A stretch of DNA of 64,000 bases from Pseudoips prasinana (Eukaryota; Arthropoda; Insecta; Lepidoptera; Nolidae): contig OX621250.1 of assembly GCA_951640165.1 (NCBI GenBank), positions 14,223,501 through 14,287,500 of the forward strand, written 5' to 3'. The position numbers and the translations under genes are program-made. Shown in pieces: positions 1 through 10,819 of the stretch. The stretch's first letter is position 1, and each line of letters begins with the position of its first letter. The notes below the pieces were generated by a model, which saw nothing but the letters and a program-made list of their open reading frames with translations, searched no databases and had not been told where the DNA came from.

Positions 1-315
1 TATATATATATATATATATATACCCAACTACAGTTACTGTAATGTAACCTTTTTTACACGTTAGTGGGTACAGGTCAATGGCCAAGTAGGCTTTGAACTT
101 CTACCATGATACAGGGGATCAGGTTATTGGTGTTCAAAATTTCAACTTATCATTCATACTTCCATACTACTCATTAGTATAGAAGTATCAAGGTTAAATC
201 TAAATAAAGGACAAACAAAATGTATTCGTACGTAATCTATTGCGTTTTTTAAAAAAACATTGGAATTCTGTTTATCACAAGAAATATATTAACTTAAATT
301 TAGTATCACACACAA
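1..315. other. AT-rich 3' flank of CHID1
   Basis: Opens with a (TA)n microsatellite at 1-22. The rest is AT-rich unique-looking DNA downstream of the minus-strand CHID1 stop codon. I see no open frame or recognisable repeat here. Confidence 0.6.
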
Positions 316-3300
316 TCAGAATAAGTCATAGAAGTAATCAAGGCCCTGCCCGAGCTCCCAAATAGCGACCCCAATTCCGTACTCGCGCGCCAACTCAAGG
401 CGCTTCTGAATAGAGTATAAAGTAGGATAAAATATCTTCTTTGTACCCTGTGATGTTCTGTAAACAAATAAAATCAAGTAAGTGATATGTTCAGAATATC
501 TTCACCCCATCTATCTCAATTTTAAGACATCTCACGCCTCAAAAGCGAGGCGCTCATAGCTAGATGCTCTCACCGGTCCGTAAGTGATCGGCGAGGTTAA
601 GCAACTAGGCTCGCGGCCAGGCCATAGATGGGTGACCGCCAAAGTGGTGTAATTTCTGAGCGTCTACGTGCTTCGGAGGGCACGTTAAGCTCTCGATCCC
701 GCTTGTAACCATTAGGCAACAATCGTTAAGCCATGTCAAAGGCCTACTGGGCGGCTTGAGCAACTCAGACACTAGGGTGATTACATAGTGGTAGTCGTAT
801 ATTTATTTATTTATTTAAGGACATCCAGTAGCTGTTACATCTACTTAAATCTAAAATGTTTTAATCTATACAATAATGTAATTTAAATGTACAGCTTCTA
901 AAGGTGCCACAACATGCACAATGACATTGGTGAGTAACACTGATAAAAAAAACAAGGTACAGACTAGTCAGTACACTCATATTGAAGACACTTAAATTAA
1001 TACTAATTATAACTAAAAAGCAAGCATCCATCCCGTGGGGGGCGTAGTAGTCGACTCGACGGGACATCTACCAGGGGAAGGGTAGCAGCTTCTTTCTAAG
1101 TACTATGACCATCATACTGGGATCGCCAACCCGTCTGCCAAGCGTGGCGATTATGGCATATCCTTCCAAGGTGATTCTTGGGATTCTTATATCTGTTATT
1201 ATGTGTAAATCTAAACTCAAAACTAGGTAATCATAAATTGATATACCCGACGGGAATCAGAACACGCTAAGGAGGTCTGTATGAATGATGCACACCGGCT
1301 TTTTAATATACCAGTTTCCTTATTAAAACTTTCTATGACGCCGAAGCTCATCGAAGGAGAAAGAATGAATGTTAACCAACTTAGTAGAATAAAAGATGCA
1401 TTATATACTAAAATCTCTATGTAAAAGACATCTATGTACATGGATATTAATGAGCGCTGTTTTTACCTGATTTCCACATAATTCTCGGCTGTATTATTAT
1501 TATAAGACAAAGCTTGGTTGTTCTTGGCGTTTTTCAATAGCTCTATATACTCAGTGCCTACAATAGGACCTCCACCATTGGCTGTGTAAGAGTTTCCATA
1601 GAAATTCAGACCCAGTAAGATCTTGGACCTCTTGGAAGGGTTCTCATCATTGTCTATCAGTTTTTCTACACATAACCGGACCCAGTATAACGGGGCGTTA
1701 GGACCTGAAACAAAGATTGAATAAATGAAGTTTAAACACATTTCTAATTCTGTCTTTTTACTTCAGCGGCCCCAGACCTATGGACGGAAACTTGACTTGA
1801 CTGCATGTGTGGCAAAGCGGCTAAGGCCTCGCCGCTTCGTGTCGCGGGTTCGAGTCCCACCCCGGACAACTATTTGTGTGACCAAATTTCCTATATACTA
1901 TTTTTCTTTTATAAATACATACTTATATAGATAATTGATATTTAAATAAGATTTAGAAGAAAGCTGCAATAACCTTTATTATATTTGAATCTTGCATTTA
2001 TGTATATTAAAATTTTAAATACATGAAGATACAAGAATAATACAAGAAATATTAATGTTTTTTAGTAACCAATACTACTGATAAGGTTTTATATTCATAA
2101 AAAGGTAATTATTATTTAATTATTTTCCACTTTGTAACCAATCAATAAATTTTTAGTATATTTATGCCTAATTTTAATATAGTTACCTACTAAGCATAGA
2201 TATAATATAATAGACTATATGTAATACTAGCTGTGTCCCGCTGTTTTACCCGCATTAAACTTTAAATTTAAATTGTAGCCTATGTGTTATTCGAATATAT
2301 AAGCAATATTACTACAAAATTTCATCAAAATCCGTTCGGTAGTTTTTGCTTGAAGAAGTAACAAACATAAACACTCACACACTCACAAATTATCGCCTTT
2401 ATAATATTGGTGTGATTTACATTCAATGTTGTTACAAATAAGTATGATAAATTAATATTGTCAATGTTATATACAGTATTTCCTAACCTAAGCTGAAATT
2501 ATGCTATTATTTAAATATTGTCTGTAACATGGCAGTGGGCAGGGCACATAGCTCGTAGAGCCAACGGCCGCTGGGGCAGAAAGGTTCTCCAGTGGCGACC
2601 AGGAACCGGTAGGCCCAGCGTGGGCAGGCCCCCTACTAGATGGGCCGATAATCTTGTGAGGGTCGCTGGAAATCACTGGATGCGGTTAGCGCAAGACCGG
2701 AATTTGTGGAGATTTTTAGGGGAGGCCTTTGTCCACATAACATATTAAAATAAATAAACATTTCCTGCTCAAATTTCAGCCATAGTGGCCAGTCTTAATG
2801 GAGACTGGCCACTAGTCAGTGTGAACAAAAAACGGTGCACTTCCTATTCCCTCCCTTTCATGATATGATGGGACAGATAAACATACATCCGTTAAGAGAT
2901 CCGGTGCTCTCCGAGGCCCGGATCGCACATCCATCATCCACCAGAACAAAGCTACATGCTAGTTCAATGAGGCAATAAAGATAAATAATGTAGAATAATA
3001 CTTAAGACTTACAATCCACCCACCAAACTGAAATTTAAATTTCACATCACTTCAATTAATATATCTATTTACTTCACCATTCTAAAAAATTAGACTTTAC
3101 TTATTTAGCAGACTATGACTTTAAATACTAGTTAGTGGTTTTAGTAAGTTTGGTAGGAAGAATAAGGTTCTTAACATACCTGGTTTTTGTGGATTAGAGA
3201 AGTCATAAGTCATCACAGACACAGCTTCTACATAGGGGTGGATATCATTAAATGCTTGAATAAAGAACTCATCAGTGGGGTACCCCCGAAACGGTGGGTA

Positions 3301-5983
3301 GACTAGAATTAGACTTAGATCATCTTCACTCATCTCCAAACCTGGAAAGTTAAAACATTATGACTATACTATAAGTAATTAAGTAGAAGTAAAATCTTTA
3401 TCATCAATCTTTTACATTAACAGATTTGTTTGAATCTGCTCAAGTATGTATAGATTTAGATTACACAAAAGCTGCTCACAGATGCAGTCAAATACCAAGC
3501 AGTTTTTACTATGTGCCATGGGGGTAGTGACAGTAGCCCAATGTTCTCTTCAAGGGCACCCGGTCTGAAGAAGTACTAATAGCTTACAGAATATCTGCTG
3601 TTATAATAAACTAACCTAATAATAATAATTTTTTGTGTTATGTCACACAACTCCATCTAGCCCAAACTAAGCACAACTTGTACTCAGGATACTTCCTAAG
3701 CGTGTTGCTTAGTTTATATATTTTTTTTATGTATATATTTACCAAAAACGTAAATTAGTATTCTAGCCAATCTAGTTAGATTGGCTATAATATTAATTTT
3801 CTATTTTGTAAATACATACATACACAGGAACACCCAACCAGACATAGACATGGCATGTGAGGCATCAAACCTGCAAACTTTGGATCAAAAGGCAGGTGCA
3901 CTAGCAACTTTGTCACAGCAGTGCTGTTGCGTAAGTAAGGTTAAGAACTCATTGGAAGTCAGCAAAGCAAGTTTGAAGCCTCCAGTAAACATTTAAAGGC
4001 TATGGTTGCTTCTTATCATCTAGTGGACTATATGCTTGTTTGTAGACTAGTTTGTATACAATAATATAAACATTTTATTATGCTGGCCACACAGCCATCT
4101 TCATTCCTAAATAATAATGCTTACCAAACTGCTGAATAAACTTGACAGACTTGTCAACATATTTCCCAATTTGAGAGAGCATCTCCAGCACTACTCCATC
4201 AAATTTCCACTGCTTGCAAGCCTTCTTGATCTGTTCAATGAGTGCCTTCTGCTCAGAATGTGATGATGGTTCCATGAAGAAAGCTTTAAGATCTGAAGGC
4301 TGCCAGTTTTCAAACAGGATTCTTGGTAAAACTGTAAGGAAATATCAGCACAAAATTAGTATTAGATCTACATACTCAATATCATCTAAGGAATATGGAA
4401 GAAGTTTGGAAGGAGGCTTTACTGGAGAATAGTAAACATTATATTGTATCATTTTGGTCTTCATGCATCAGTATCCCTTTGTTGGTCTTAATAATGTCCA
4501 GTAACAGCAAGTATTTTCATTAATATTACACTGGACCTATGGGTCCAGTAATTAGGTAGTAATATCTATGAATATTATTACCTAATTACATACTGATATA
4601 ACCATAAAAAAGACTTAAGAGAAGAGCTATAAAAAGCCATGACACTTGTACTTCTTCTTCTTCATATTTTAAAAACTTTTGTTATTTGAGAAACTGGCCA
4701 ATATATTCAATACTTTAATACTGTTGCGACTACAATTACATTATTATTTTTATAATCACACTAATACTATAAAGGTGATAGTTTGTGAGTATGTGAGTGT
4801 GTATGCTTGTTAGTTCTTCAAGTCTAAATGGCTGTAGCAATTTTAATAAAATTTGGCATGGAGATAGCTGGCACCCTGCATTAACACATAGGCTATATTT
4901 TATCAAGTTTAATGCGGGCAAAATCACATGGCACAGCTAGTATCAATTAAACATAATTAATTGACTCAAGACCGCTACTTTCCATCAAGTTATTAGATTA
5001 TTGTTGAGTAATTGTTGAAAATAAGATATTTTCCTATTAAGTTGATTATTATGCATTATGTCAATGGTACATACTTTTAATGTTGCTAGCCAGGCCTTTC
5101 TGCCTCACAGCTTTCATCCAGGGGTGATCCACATCATGTAGTCCCGATATTATGTAAATGTTAGGAGACTGGCGCTTAATTTGTAACCAAACAGGTGACA
5201 CATAGTTAAACTTAGGTGCCCAAGCTTTTGCTACATCATACCCTTTGTTGTTCCACTAAAATTGACATAGAAAAATACAGATTATATAATGAAACCAGAC
5301 AACCATATAGAATTATATTTAACAAATCACATGCTGTGAGTATAAGTAAGGAATTTAACCCTTTCTACAAATTGCAATAGACACCCAAGGAATTATGCCT
5401 AAGATATAAAGAGAATATATTTGATGGAGATAAGGGGATGGGAATATGATTGTATCTGTTATTCCTTCTCCCCCAATCCACCAGTTGACTTTAGGATGTG
5501 AAACCATGGGGACCATGAAAGAGGGAGATATCTCACCATGCATTCTAAGAGGGGAGACTCCCCTCTTTGAATGCAACCTCGCCTCCTAGAATGCCTTTTC
5601 TCCCATATAAATCTATGAACTGATTACTTTCAGTGTTGAAAATTATAAAAAAGGCGTATCTACAGAAGTCTTTAGTCCCCAAAACTCCCTAGATCAGCTC
5701 GTTTTTAAGCTTTCATCAATATACTTACGGGTGTAACGTAACCCAACACTGCACTTTTGAAGTTGCGATTTAACACGTCCTGGTGATAAGTGGCATGATA
5801 TTTTATTATATCTTTCACCAAAGGCGTTTCATTGACTAGCTTGCGATCCAAAACATTATTTTTTCTCGGTCCTTCCTGCGGTTTTACACCTTTCTGTCCC
5901 TTCTTATCAGACGGCGGGGATAACGTAGCCAAACACACATTTAACAGAAATATAACCTGCAGTACTGTTTTAATACATTTCAT
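316..5983 (-). CDS. CHID1: Chitinase domain-containing protein 1 (CHID1), complete, 6 exons
   Basis: Minus-strand gene with coding exons 5983-5729, 5255-5075, 4331-4125, 3341-3180, 1704-1467 and 457-316. Every junction is GT-AG and the phases join into 1185 nt, 394 aa, close to the 393 aa of human CHID1. The first about 22 residues form a signal peptide ([19 protein letters not shown]). VLGYVTP then opens a GH18-like TIM barrel. FDGVVLEM (residues 189-196), SVMTYDFS and [11 protein letters not shown] are CHID1 landmarks, and the protein ends [18 protein letters not shown]1 (SI-CLP) is a conserved secreted/lysosomal GH18-family protein that binds saccharides; the DxxDxDxE chitinase motif is not preserved, so I expect binding rather than chitin hydrolysis. 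The start is the ATG immediately before the signal peptide. Introns 2, 4 and 5 carry SINE, LINE and other repeat copies. Identity is from remembered family sequence, not a search. Confidence 0.95.
490..790 (+). repeat. 5S-rRNA-derived SINE, copy 1 (CHID1 intron 5)
   Basis: From about 552 to 785 lies a repeat whose first 100 bases resemble 5S rRNA: a gtccg...gatcgg...aggttaagcaac block, then gatgggtgaccgcc. The remainder (gggcggcttgagcaactc...acactaggg) is shared with copies near 25010 and 30071. Bases 490-520 are a small fragment of the (ATG)n-tailed family seen at 8546. This is an element, not a 5S gene: the flanking 5S stem sequences are missing. Confidence 0.75.
798..1200 (+). repeat. (ATTT)n tract and copy of the (ATG)n-tailed nonautonomous retroelement
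   Basis: An (attt)n microsatellite lies at about 800-817. From 1029 to 1190 a repeat runs from atcccgtggggggcgtag to ccaacccgtctgccaagcgtggcgattatggcat. Its best copy, with a (ATG)n tail, is at 8546-8765; another is near 40741 and a piece is fused to an RTE end at 33411. Bases 1200-1466 hold no feature I can name. Confidence 0.7.
1797..1900 (+). repeat. tRNA-derived SINE head (family 1)
   Basis: Contains an A-box-like tgtggcaaagcggctaag and a B box (ggttcgagtcc) followed by ccggacaactatttgtgtgacc. The head matches the fuller copies at 20312 and 25330. The 3' half of the SINE is absent. Lies in CHID1 intron 4. Confidence 0.75.
2229..2418 (+). repeat. Lepidopteran agctgtg(c/t)ccc interspersed repeat
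   Basis: Starts ctagctgtgtcccgctg and ends cgcctttataatattggtg, with a central tcaaaatccgttcggtag...gaagaagtaacaaac. Related copies lie at 4738-4942, 22162-22336, 38450-38632, 40575-40735, 42205-42375 and 44550-44670. Confidence 0.7.
2518..2745 (+). mobile_element. RTE-type LINE ORF2 C-terminal fragment
   Basis: Open frame reads [20 protein letters not shown], then a [16 protein letters not shown] segment and GEAFVH, the characteristic end of lepidopteran RTE endonuclease/reverse transcriptase. Truncated at both ends. The same C-terminus appears at 11512-11931 and 33227-33408 on the minus strand. It is the only recognisable feature of CHID1 intron 4 downstream of 2418. Confidence 0.85.
2784..2813. 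repeat. Small perfect hairpin
   Basis: Twelve-base arms agtggccagtct / agactggccact around a 6-base loop, in CHID1 intron 4. No element boundary was recognised. Confidence 0.8.
3342..4124. other. CHID1 intron 3, no recognised feature
   Basis: AT-rich unique-looking intron between exons 4 and 3. Short open frames are present but none resembles a known protein. Confidence 0.6.
4738..4942 (-). repeat. agctgtgccc interspersed repeat, inverted copy (CHID1 intron 2)
   Basis: Reverse complement starts ctagctgtgccatg and ends tataaaggtgatagtttgtg. Same family as 2229-2418. The rest of intron 2 (4332-5074) holds nothing I recognise. Confidence 0.7.
5256..5728. other. CHID1 intron 1, no recognised feature
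   Basis: Contains a short direct-repeat-like passage around 5520-5590 (ctccc/gaggggag, partly self-complementary) but no recognisable gene or mobile element. Confidence 0.55.
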
Positions 5984-6166
5984 TTTAACGATATTTATTA
6001 CAAAGTATACGTGCTTCTCCGGTTTTATCGATAAATCGTAAATAAAATTAGTTAATTTTATTTACTACCAAGAGAGTAAACAATTTGCCGGTTGTCTTTG
6101 GATAGACGTGACATCGTTGACATACGTCATTACATAGTCACAACAAATGACATGTATTCTTTATTA
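5984..6166 (-). promoter_or_regulatory. CHID1 upstream region (5' UTR and presumed promoter)
   Basis: The 180 bases between the CHID1 start codon and the start of the transposon at 6167. They must hold the 5' UTR and the core promoter unless an upstream noncoding exon exists. No TATA box or initiator could be assigned with confidence. The transposon therefore sits very close to the gene's 5' end. Confidence 0.4.
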
Positions 6167-6620
6167 CAGTTCCACAAACTTTTCTGACCCGGTGGCAGCG
6201 TCGCTGTTATCGCATTTAGTGTTGCTAGTAACTATTTTTTGCAATAAAGTGGGTAAAAATAATATGCACATTGTATACTTCACTAAAAAGCAAACAAATA
6301 CTGTCATTACGAATCTTTATATACACACATCAACAAAGTCTAGGGATACGTTATTTTGAAATCAAACATGGCTTTATTGTTTAAAACCTATTTAGTTTCC
6401 TTAAAAAGTTTATTTACAGATTTAAACCTTGTCTATTCTTTATTCAAAATTTAAAAATTAAAATGAGAAACAAATGAAAACACGCAAAGCACAGCGCAAT
6501 CTTGAGTTGTATCTAATTTCAAGAAGTTGCATTAAAATTTTTTTTGCGTGTTAATTGAAGAAAACCTGATAAATTGTTTTATTTTCTTTTCTCAATTGGT
6601 TGTGTAAGCTTTTTAGCGTC

Positions 6621-7646
6621 ATGCCACGCCATCATTTGAGTCGAGATGAAATGTTACGGGCAGTTGGCATGTTACAAAACGGTGCTATTCAACGCGTCGT
6701 TGCTGAGTCTCTGGGCACAAGCCAAAATGTGGTATCCAGGCTGTGGTCACGTTATCGCGCTACTGGAGATGTGGCAGAACGGCACACAGGTAGATATCGT
6801 GTTACCACTCAGAGACAGGATCGATTTCTCCAAATGACCGCCAGAAGACTACCCAATATCACAGCGATGCAACTAGTGCAAAGGCTCCAGGAGGGTCAGC
6901 AGCTGCTGGTGAGCGACCAAACCGTGCGAAGGAGGCTGCATGAAGTTGGTCTTCATGCTCGCAGACCGCTACGAGTCCCAGCGCTGCGACGTGGCAATCG
7001 CGGTAGGCGACTTTTATGGGCTCAAGAACATTTGACATGGAGTGATCAACAATGGTCATTGGTGCTGTTCACTGATGAGTCCCGCTATGGATTTCATCCA
7101 GATTCGAGACGAACACGCGTTTGGAGAACTCCAGGCAGGGTCAGCAGTCTCCGACATCCACAGGAGGTCCACTCTTACCAAGGCGGGACAATTATGGTGT
7201 GGGCAGGAATACGAATCGGCGGACGAACCCAACTCATTTGGATTCAGGGCAGCATGACTGCCCATAGATACCGTGAGGAGGTAGTAGAACGTGTCATTGT
7301 CCCGCTCAGGGCCCTAACGGGGCAAGAATTTCAGCTCATGCATGACAATGCACCTTCCCATACAGCGCGGCTGGTGAGGGCCGCCCTTCGAGAACACGAT
7401 GTTCAGGTATTAGATTGGCCTCCACAGTCGCCAGACTTAAACCCAATTGAACACGCCTGGGACATGTTACAGCGAAGAGCATTGAGGGATTTTCCGCCCA
7501 ACTTGACAACAGAAGAACAACTTTTCGAACATTTAAAAAGAACTTGGGACTGCATACCCCAGCAAGACATTGACACCTTAATTTTAAGTATGGAAAATCG
7601 TTGCCGCTGTGTGATTAATGTTAGAGGAGGAAATACCGATTACTGA
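6621..7646 (+). CDS. Tc1-type DD34E transposase, uninterrupted
   Basis: An unbroken frame of 341 aa from the first ATG (MPRHHLSRDEML). The N-terminal about 110 residues form the paired helix-turn-helix DNA-binding region. The DDE catalytic domain follows, with Asp152 in LFTDESRYGF, Asp242 in LMHDNAPSHTA and Glu277 in SPDLNPIEHAWD. The spacing between the last two is exactly 34 residues (DD34E), the Tc1 signature. Length is normal for the family and there are no stops or frameshifts, so the copy may be young or under selection. It cuts and pastes its own element at TA dinucleotides. The frame is also open upstream of the ATG to 6600, but no earlier ATG is present. Confidence 0.93.
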   Translation: MPRHHLSRDEMLRAVGMLQNGAIQRVVAESLGTSQNVVSRLWSRYRATGDVAERHTGRYRVTTQRQDRFLQMTARRLPNITAMQLVQRLQEGQQLLVSDQTVRRRLHEVGLHARRPLRVPALRRGNRGRRLLWAQEHLTWSDQQWSLVLFTDESRYGFHPDSRRTRVWRTPGRVSSLRHPQEVHSYQGGTIMVWAGIRIGGRTQLIWIQGSMTAHRYREEVVERVIVPLRALTGQEFQLMHDNAPSHTARLVRAALREHDVQVLDWPPQSPDLNPIEHAWDMLQRRALRDFPPNLTTEEQLFEHLKRTWDCIPQQDIDTLILSMENRCRCVINVRGGNTDY

Positions 7647-7974
7647 TTATCAGATTTGGTAAGATTTTTATTCATTTAATTCGATTGAATAATTTTATAA
7701 GAATAAAATGTTTTTGTTCACTCAGTAATTTTCTATGGCTTAATTAATTTAAGACTTTTATTAATTAGAATACAAAATCGCATCGTGTTGTTAATGTTTA
7801 AATATCGGCCATGAAATTATCTTTAATTCTTCCATTTACAGTCATAACAAAATGTTTATAGTTTTCTAGATAATCAATGAAATGTTCAATATCCCTAGAT
7901 TGTGTTGATGTGTGTATTTATACAATAATTATGATCATTTACATAAAACGTATGCTAAGTGTTCTCTAACGGAG

Positions 7975-8280
7975 ATACTCCAGGTATTATTATGTCACCG
8001 GAATGGTTTAATTCAGAAGTCATTTCATCATCATCATTATCGGAATCACTGCTTTCACTTTCACTATCACTACCTAAATGAATGATGAAAGGCTCGTCTA
8101 AGTATCCATCCCTTTTTCACCACACATTTTCAATATTTTTTACATGATCGCAATGCATTTGCCAGCTTCTGCAATCAATGATAGGATTTCAGAATTCGAT
8201 CTATCAATATTCTGATCTGCTATAAATTTTTGCATTTGCTTGCTCTTTTTCTTTCACAAGTTTTCTTACAAATCGCTCGC
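7975..8280 (-). pseudogene. Decayed frame with serine/aspartate-rich C-terminus inside the element
   Basis: On the minus strand a frame reads EPFIIHLGSDSESESS then SDSDNDDDE and stops near 7975. Upstream, interrupted by a stop and frame changes, are SWQMHCDHVKNIEN and GVRERFVRKLVKEKE. This looks like the C-terminus of a second transposon-borne protein in decay. I do not recognise the family. Confidence 0.4.
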
Positions 8281-8545
8281 GGACACCTACAAAGGAAATA
8301 GCAAAAAATAATAAAATAATGAATATTTTAAAATATGTATTTTAATTTAAAGAGCGAGGGGGAGTATCGTATTTTTTCAGAAGCTGACAACACTAACCTG
8401 TAGCAAAAGCTACGCATTCATACAACTTAGTGAAGGGTATAATTGGTGCCTGAAGGCGTTATTCTTCCTTCATATAATTCAATACTTGTAATATAACGCT
8501 GCTGTGTGGTGACGGCGACAAATATCAGAATCAGAATATCATCAC

Positions 8546-8765
8546 CCCATCTCATCCCGTGGGGGGCGTAGAAGTCGACCCGAGGGAATATCTACCAGAG
8601 GACGGGAAGCAGCTTCCTTCTGAGTACTACGACCATCATACTGCGATCGCCAACCCGCCTGCCAAGCGTGGCGATTATGGCATATCCCCTCAAGATGATT
8701 CTTGAGGGAGGCTTGTCCAGCAGTGGACTTATTTAAGCTGTAATGATGATGATGATGATGATGAA
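8546..8765 (+). mobile_element. (ATG)n-tailed nonautonomous retroelement, best copy
   Basis: About 220 bases, from atcccgtggggggcgtag through gcgatcgccaacccgcctgccaagcgtgg to a tail that reads ggcttgtccagcagtggac then (atg)n at about 8739-8763. The tail resembles the lepidopteran RTE 3' end seen at 33227 and 11494, which suggests mobilisation by RTE machinery (inference). Other copies or pieces: 1029-1190, 33411-33460, 39960-40130 (divergent) and 40741-40880 (inverted). Confidence 0.7.
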
Positions 8766-8955
8766 TATAACGTTCCCCGCATCAATTTTTAAAGCTTTCG
8801 GCATTTTTCACAATTAAAAACCACAAAACGAATAATAAATACGCGCAACAAACAATCAATGGCAGGAATGTCATGGATTGACATTTCAAAATTTTCAAAC
8901 TGGCGTCGTTAGTTCTACTTTTGGCCACCGGGCCAGATAAGTTTGTAGCACAGTA

Positions 8956-9717
8956 ATTTCTTGAAGTTGAATTTGCTTTTTATTTCTTTATTTTTTTCGT
9001 GTTACTATTTTGTTTTATAGTGACTACAAAACTAAACATATTTTTCTATGGGTGCATTCAATTAAAAGTCCAATGTTTAAAAAAAATGTTTTAGGCTAAT
9101 TCCAAATCCTAGTGGTTTGTGGAGATTGGTGCTTTAATAAATGTTTCGACATTTAGCACATTGGGATTTTCTACCAATAAATTTATTCCTACATATAAAT
9201 AAATTTTTGAAGCACCCGGAATCACATAGAATAAAAATATGATACTTGTTAACATTCAAAATAAAATTATTTGTAGAGGCCGCGGCGCCGGCGCCGGCAA
9301 GATTAAAATATTCAGCCGCGATATTTTATAGTGTTTATTTTGAGTACTTAAGTAACTACTTACCTTCATATTATGTTCATTCCAAATTTCATGCAAATCC
9401 ATTCAGCCGTTTCAGCATAACTAAGTTACAAACATACAAACTCACATTCTCACAGACACATACAAAAATCCTTTTAAAATAAGTATTAATTAGGTAGCAA
9501 TAACTAAACTACTTATGGCTATGACTAGGGGAACAGCGGGGGTTTCCGTACACCTAAGGATGATGACTAATCATATAAAAATTAAAACCATTATTGGTTA
9601 TTTCTACGTATTATTAAATTGGAAATATGGTTTTATATATATTTTATACATATTCGGAAAATGAAACAAATCAGTTAACTACACGTGCTTTATTTTCCTT
9701 TTTTTATAAAATATAGA
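8956..9717. other. Intergenic, repeat-derived
   Basis: AT-rich except for a short ggccgcggcgccggcgccgg patch at about 9278-9297. Bases 9370-9480 (ttccaaatttcatgcaaatc...gccgtttcagcataac...gttacaaacatac) are a 3' fragment of a lepidopteran interspersed repeat. No gene seen. Confidence 0.6.
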
Positions 9718-10480
9718 TAGTACGGAATCATCCGCAAATGCCGGATGATTCCGTACAGACTATACGGAATCATCCAAAGGCATTTTTAACTATTTCTCGT
9801 GGCAGACACCGCAAACATAGCCTTCTGGTGCATTGTGCATAAACCTAGTACCCACACAGTATGCAGCGATACCAGAGCTCTTGGTCTTTACTGAATTCGC
9901 TACAGATGATGCAAAGCTCGTTCGTAACTCCCGTCTCTCCTTCTGTATAAAAGCCATAATCGTCCTCATCACTTCCGCCGAACATCAAACACTCGTGTTC
10001 AGTACTGGAGCTGTTTAGAATTTTTCTCTGATGCAATGGTTTTCCTCCTTTTTCGTGGTTCACTTGTTTAGAAGGTATATTTAGGTAATAACGTACATAA
10101 GTGTACGTACTGACCCGAAGTCTCCATTTTGAATTTGTTGTTAATAACAAATAAAAACAATACAGGATATTGATAAAATGTTACAGTTCATATAACGATT
10201 AGACAATATTGTCCAAGTTAGGAATATATATGCAACAATAAACAATTACAAAACGTTACTTAAAATGTAAAACACCAACAACACTCCTTATAATAATTGG
10301 CGCAAAAACGTGACGCATGACTTTCCTACAAATCCAGGCGGTAGACTGGTGTGTGGCGATCGCGGTACGAATAGATACATGTTTACTACGAAATAGACAG
10401 GGATAGGCATATTCTCAGCGTTTCTTTTCCGAAATATCCAATGTACGGTATCACCCGCTGTACGGGATGATCCGCCGTTA
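9718..10480 (-). mobile_element. Decayed DNA transposon with repeated tacggaatcatcc termini and zinc-finger fragment
   Basis: Both flanks carry copies of a 13-15-base motif. On the left: gtacggaatcatccg (9720), its inverse (9742-9756), and tacggaatcatcc (9763). On the right: tacggtatcaccc (10444) and tacgggatgatcc (10461). cggat.at.ccgtacag occurs in inverted orientation at both sides (9742-9758 and 10461-10477), consistent with terminal inverted repeats. Between them the minus strand encodes a broken Cys-rich C-terminus. Confidence 0.55.
9790..10150 (-). pseudogene. Pogo/Tigger-like transposase C-terminal zinc-finger remnant
   Basis: The frame reads ...CIICSEFSKDQELWYRCILCGY, then shifts frame and ends YVCGVCHEK at about 9790. 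CxxC...WYRCxxCG...HxxPEGYVCxxC resembles the PHD-like finger at the C-terminus of many insect DDE_1 (pogo/Tigger) transposases. The catalytic domain is missing. Identification is from memory of that C-terminal pattern. Confidence 0.5.
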
Positions 10481-10492
10481 CTTAATTAATAG

Positions 10493-10816
10493 CAGGTACC
10501 TTGTTTTTTTTTTTTTGGTAAGGCAGGGGGAATGCTAATGCATGCCACCCGCAAAAAGTGTCTGCGGGTGGGTATGTCGGACTCGCACCGACTAAGCCTA
10601 ACCTGCCGTGGACTTCTTCTAGCGCCTGATAGGGGGAGCCCCGGGAACGCGGGTATGCTGCTCCGGTGCCCCCCTTTTGCGCCGTGTCCCAGATGGTCGG
10701 GACACGCACCCGGGGAGAGCTGTGGGTTGCCCTCCCCATTTGCCGACTCCTGCCAGTACGGCACAGCGACTGCGCCACAAACAGTTCGCTGTCTTCCCGG
10801 GGAATAGTAGGTACCT
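10493..10816 (-). mobile_element. GC-rich poly(A) retroelement 3' end, minus orientation
   Basis: A T-run (10503-10517) starts a strikingly GC-rich 290-base segment ending cttcccggggaatag. Read on the minus strand it is a 5'-truncated sequence ending in poly(A). The flanks aggtacct (10495-10502) and aggtacct (10811-10818) look like an 8-base target-site duplication. Open frames inside are low-complexity consequences of GC content; no domain was seen, so the element class is unassigned. Confidence 0.55.
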
Positions 10817-10819
10817 ACC

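Larger units (their letters stand above)
6167..8953 (+). mobile_element. 2.8-kb Tc1/mariner-like element with inverted termini
   Basis: The left end (from 6167) and the reverse complement of the right end (to 8953) share cacaaactt.tctg.cccggtggc-type termini over about 31 bases, near 85% identical. Both ends are flanked by TA (6165-6166 and 8954-8955), the Tc1/mariner target. Inside are an intact transposase (6621-7646), an opposite-strand decayed frame with an acidic tail (7975-8280) and a later (ATG)n-tailed insertion (8546-8765). At 2.8 kb it is longer than a usual Tc1 element (1.3-1.7 kb), so the transposase may belong to a second element nested in an older one; I could not find separate inner termini. 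Confidence 0.65.

Noticed and set aside
573..655. 5S rRNA gene
   Set aside because: Only the inner 5S-like region is present, diverged and fused to an unrelated body that recurs at two other loci, so it is a SINE copy, not a gene.
4078..4124. Read-through of CHID1 exon 3 (…[13 protein letters not shown])
   Set aside because: A GTAAGC donor at 4124 and phase agreement with exon 4 show these residues are intronic.
6859..7265. Open frames antisense to the transposase
   Set aside because: Shadows of a conserved coding sequence on the other strand.
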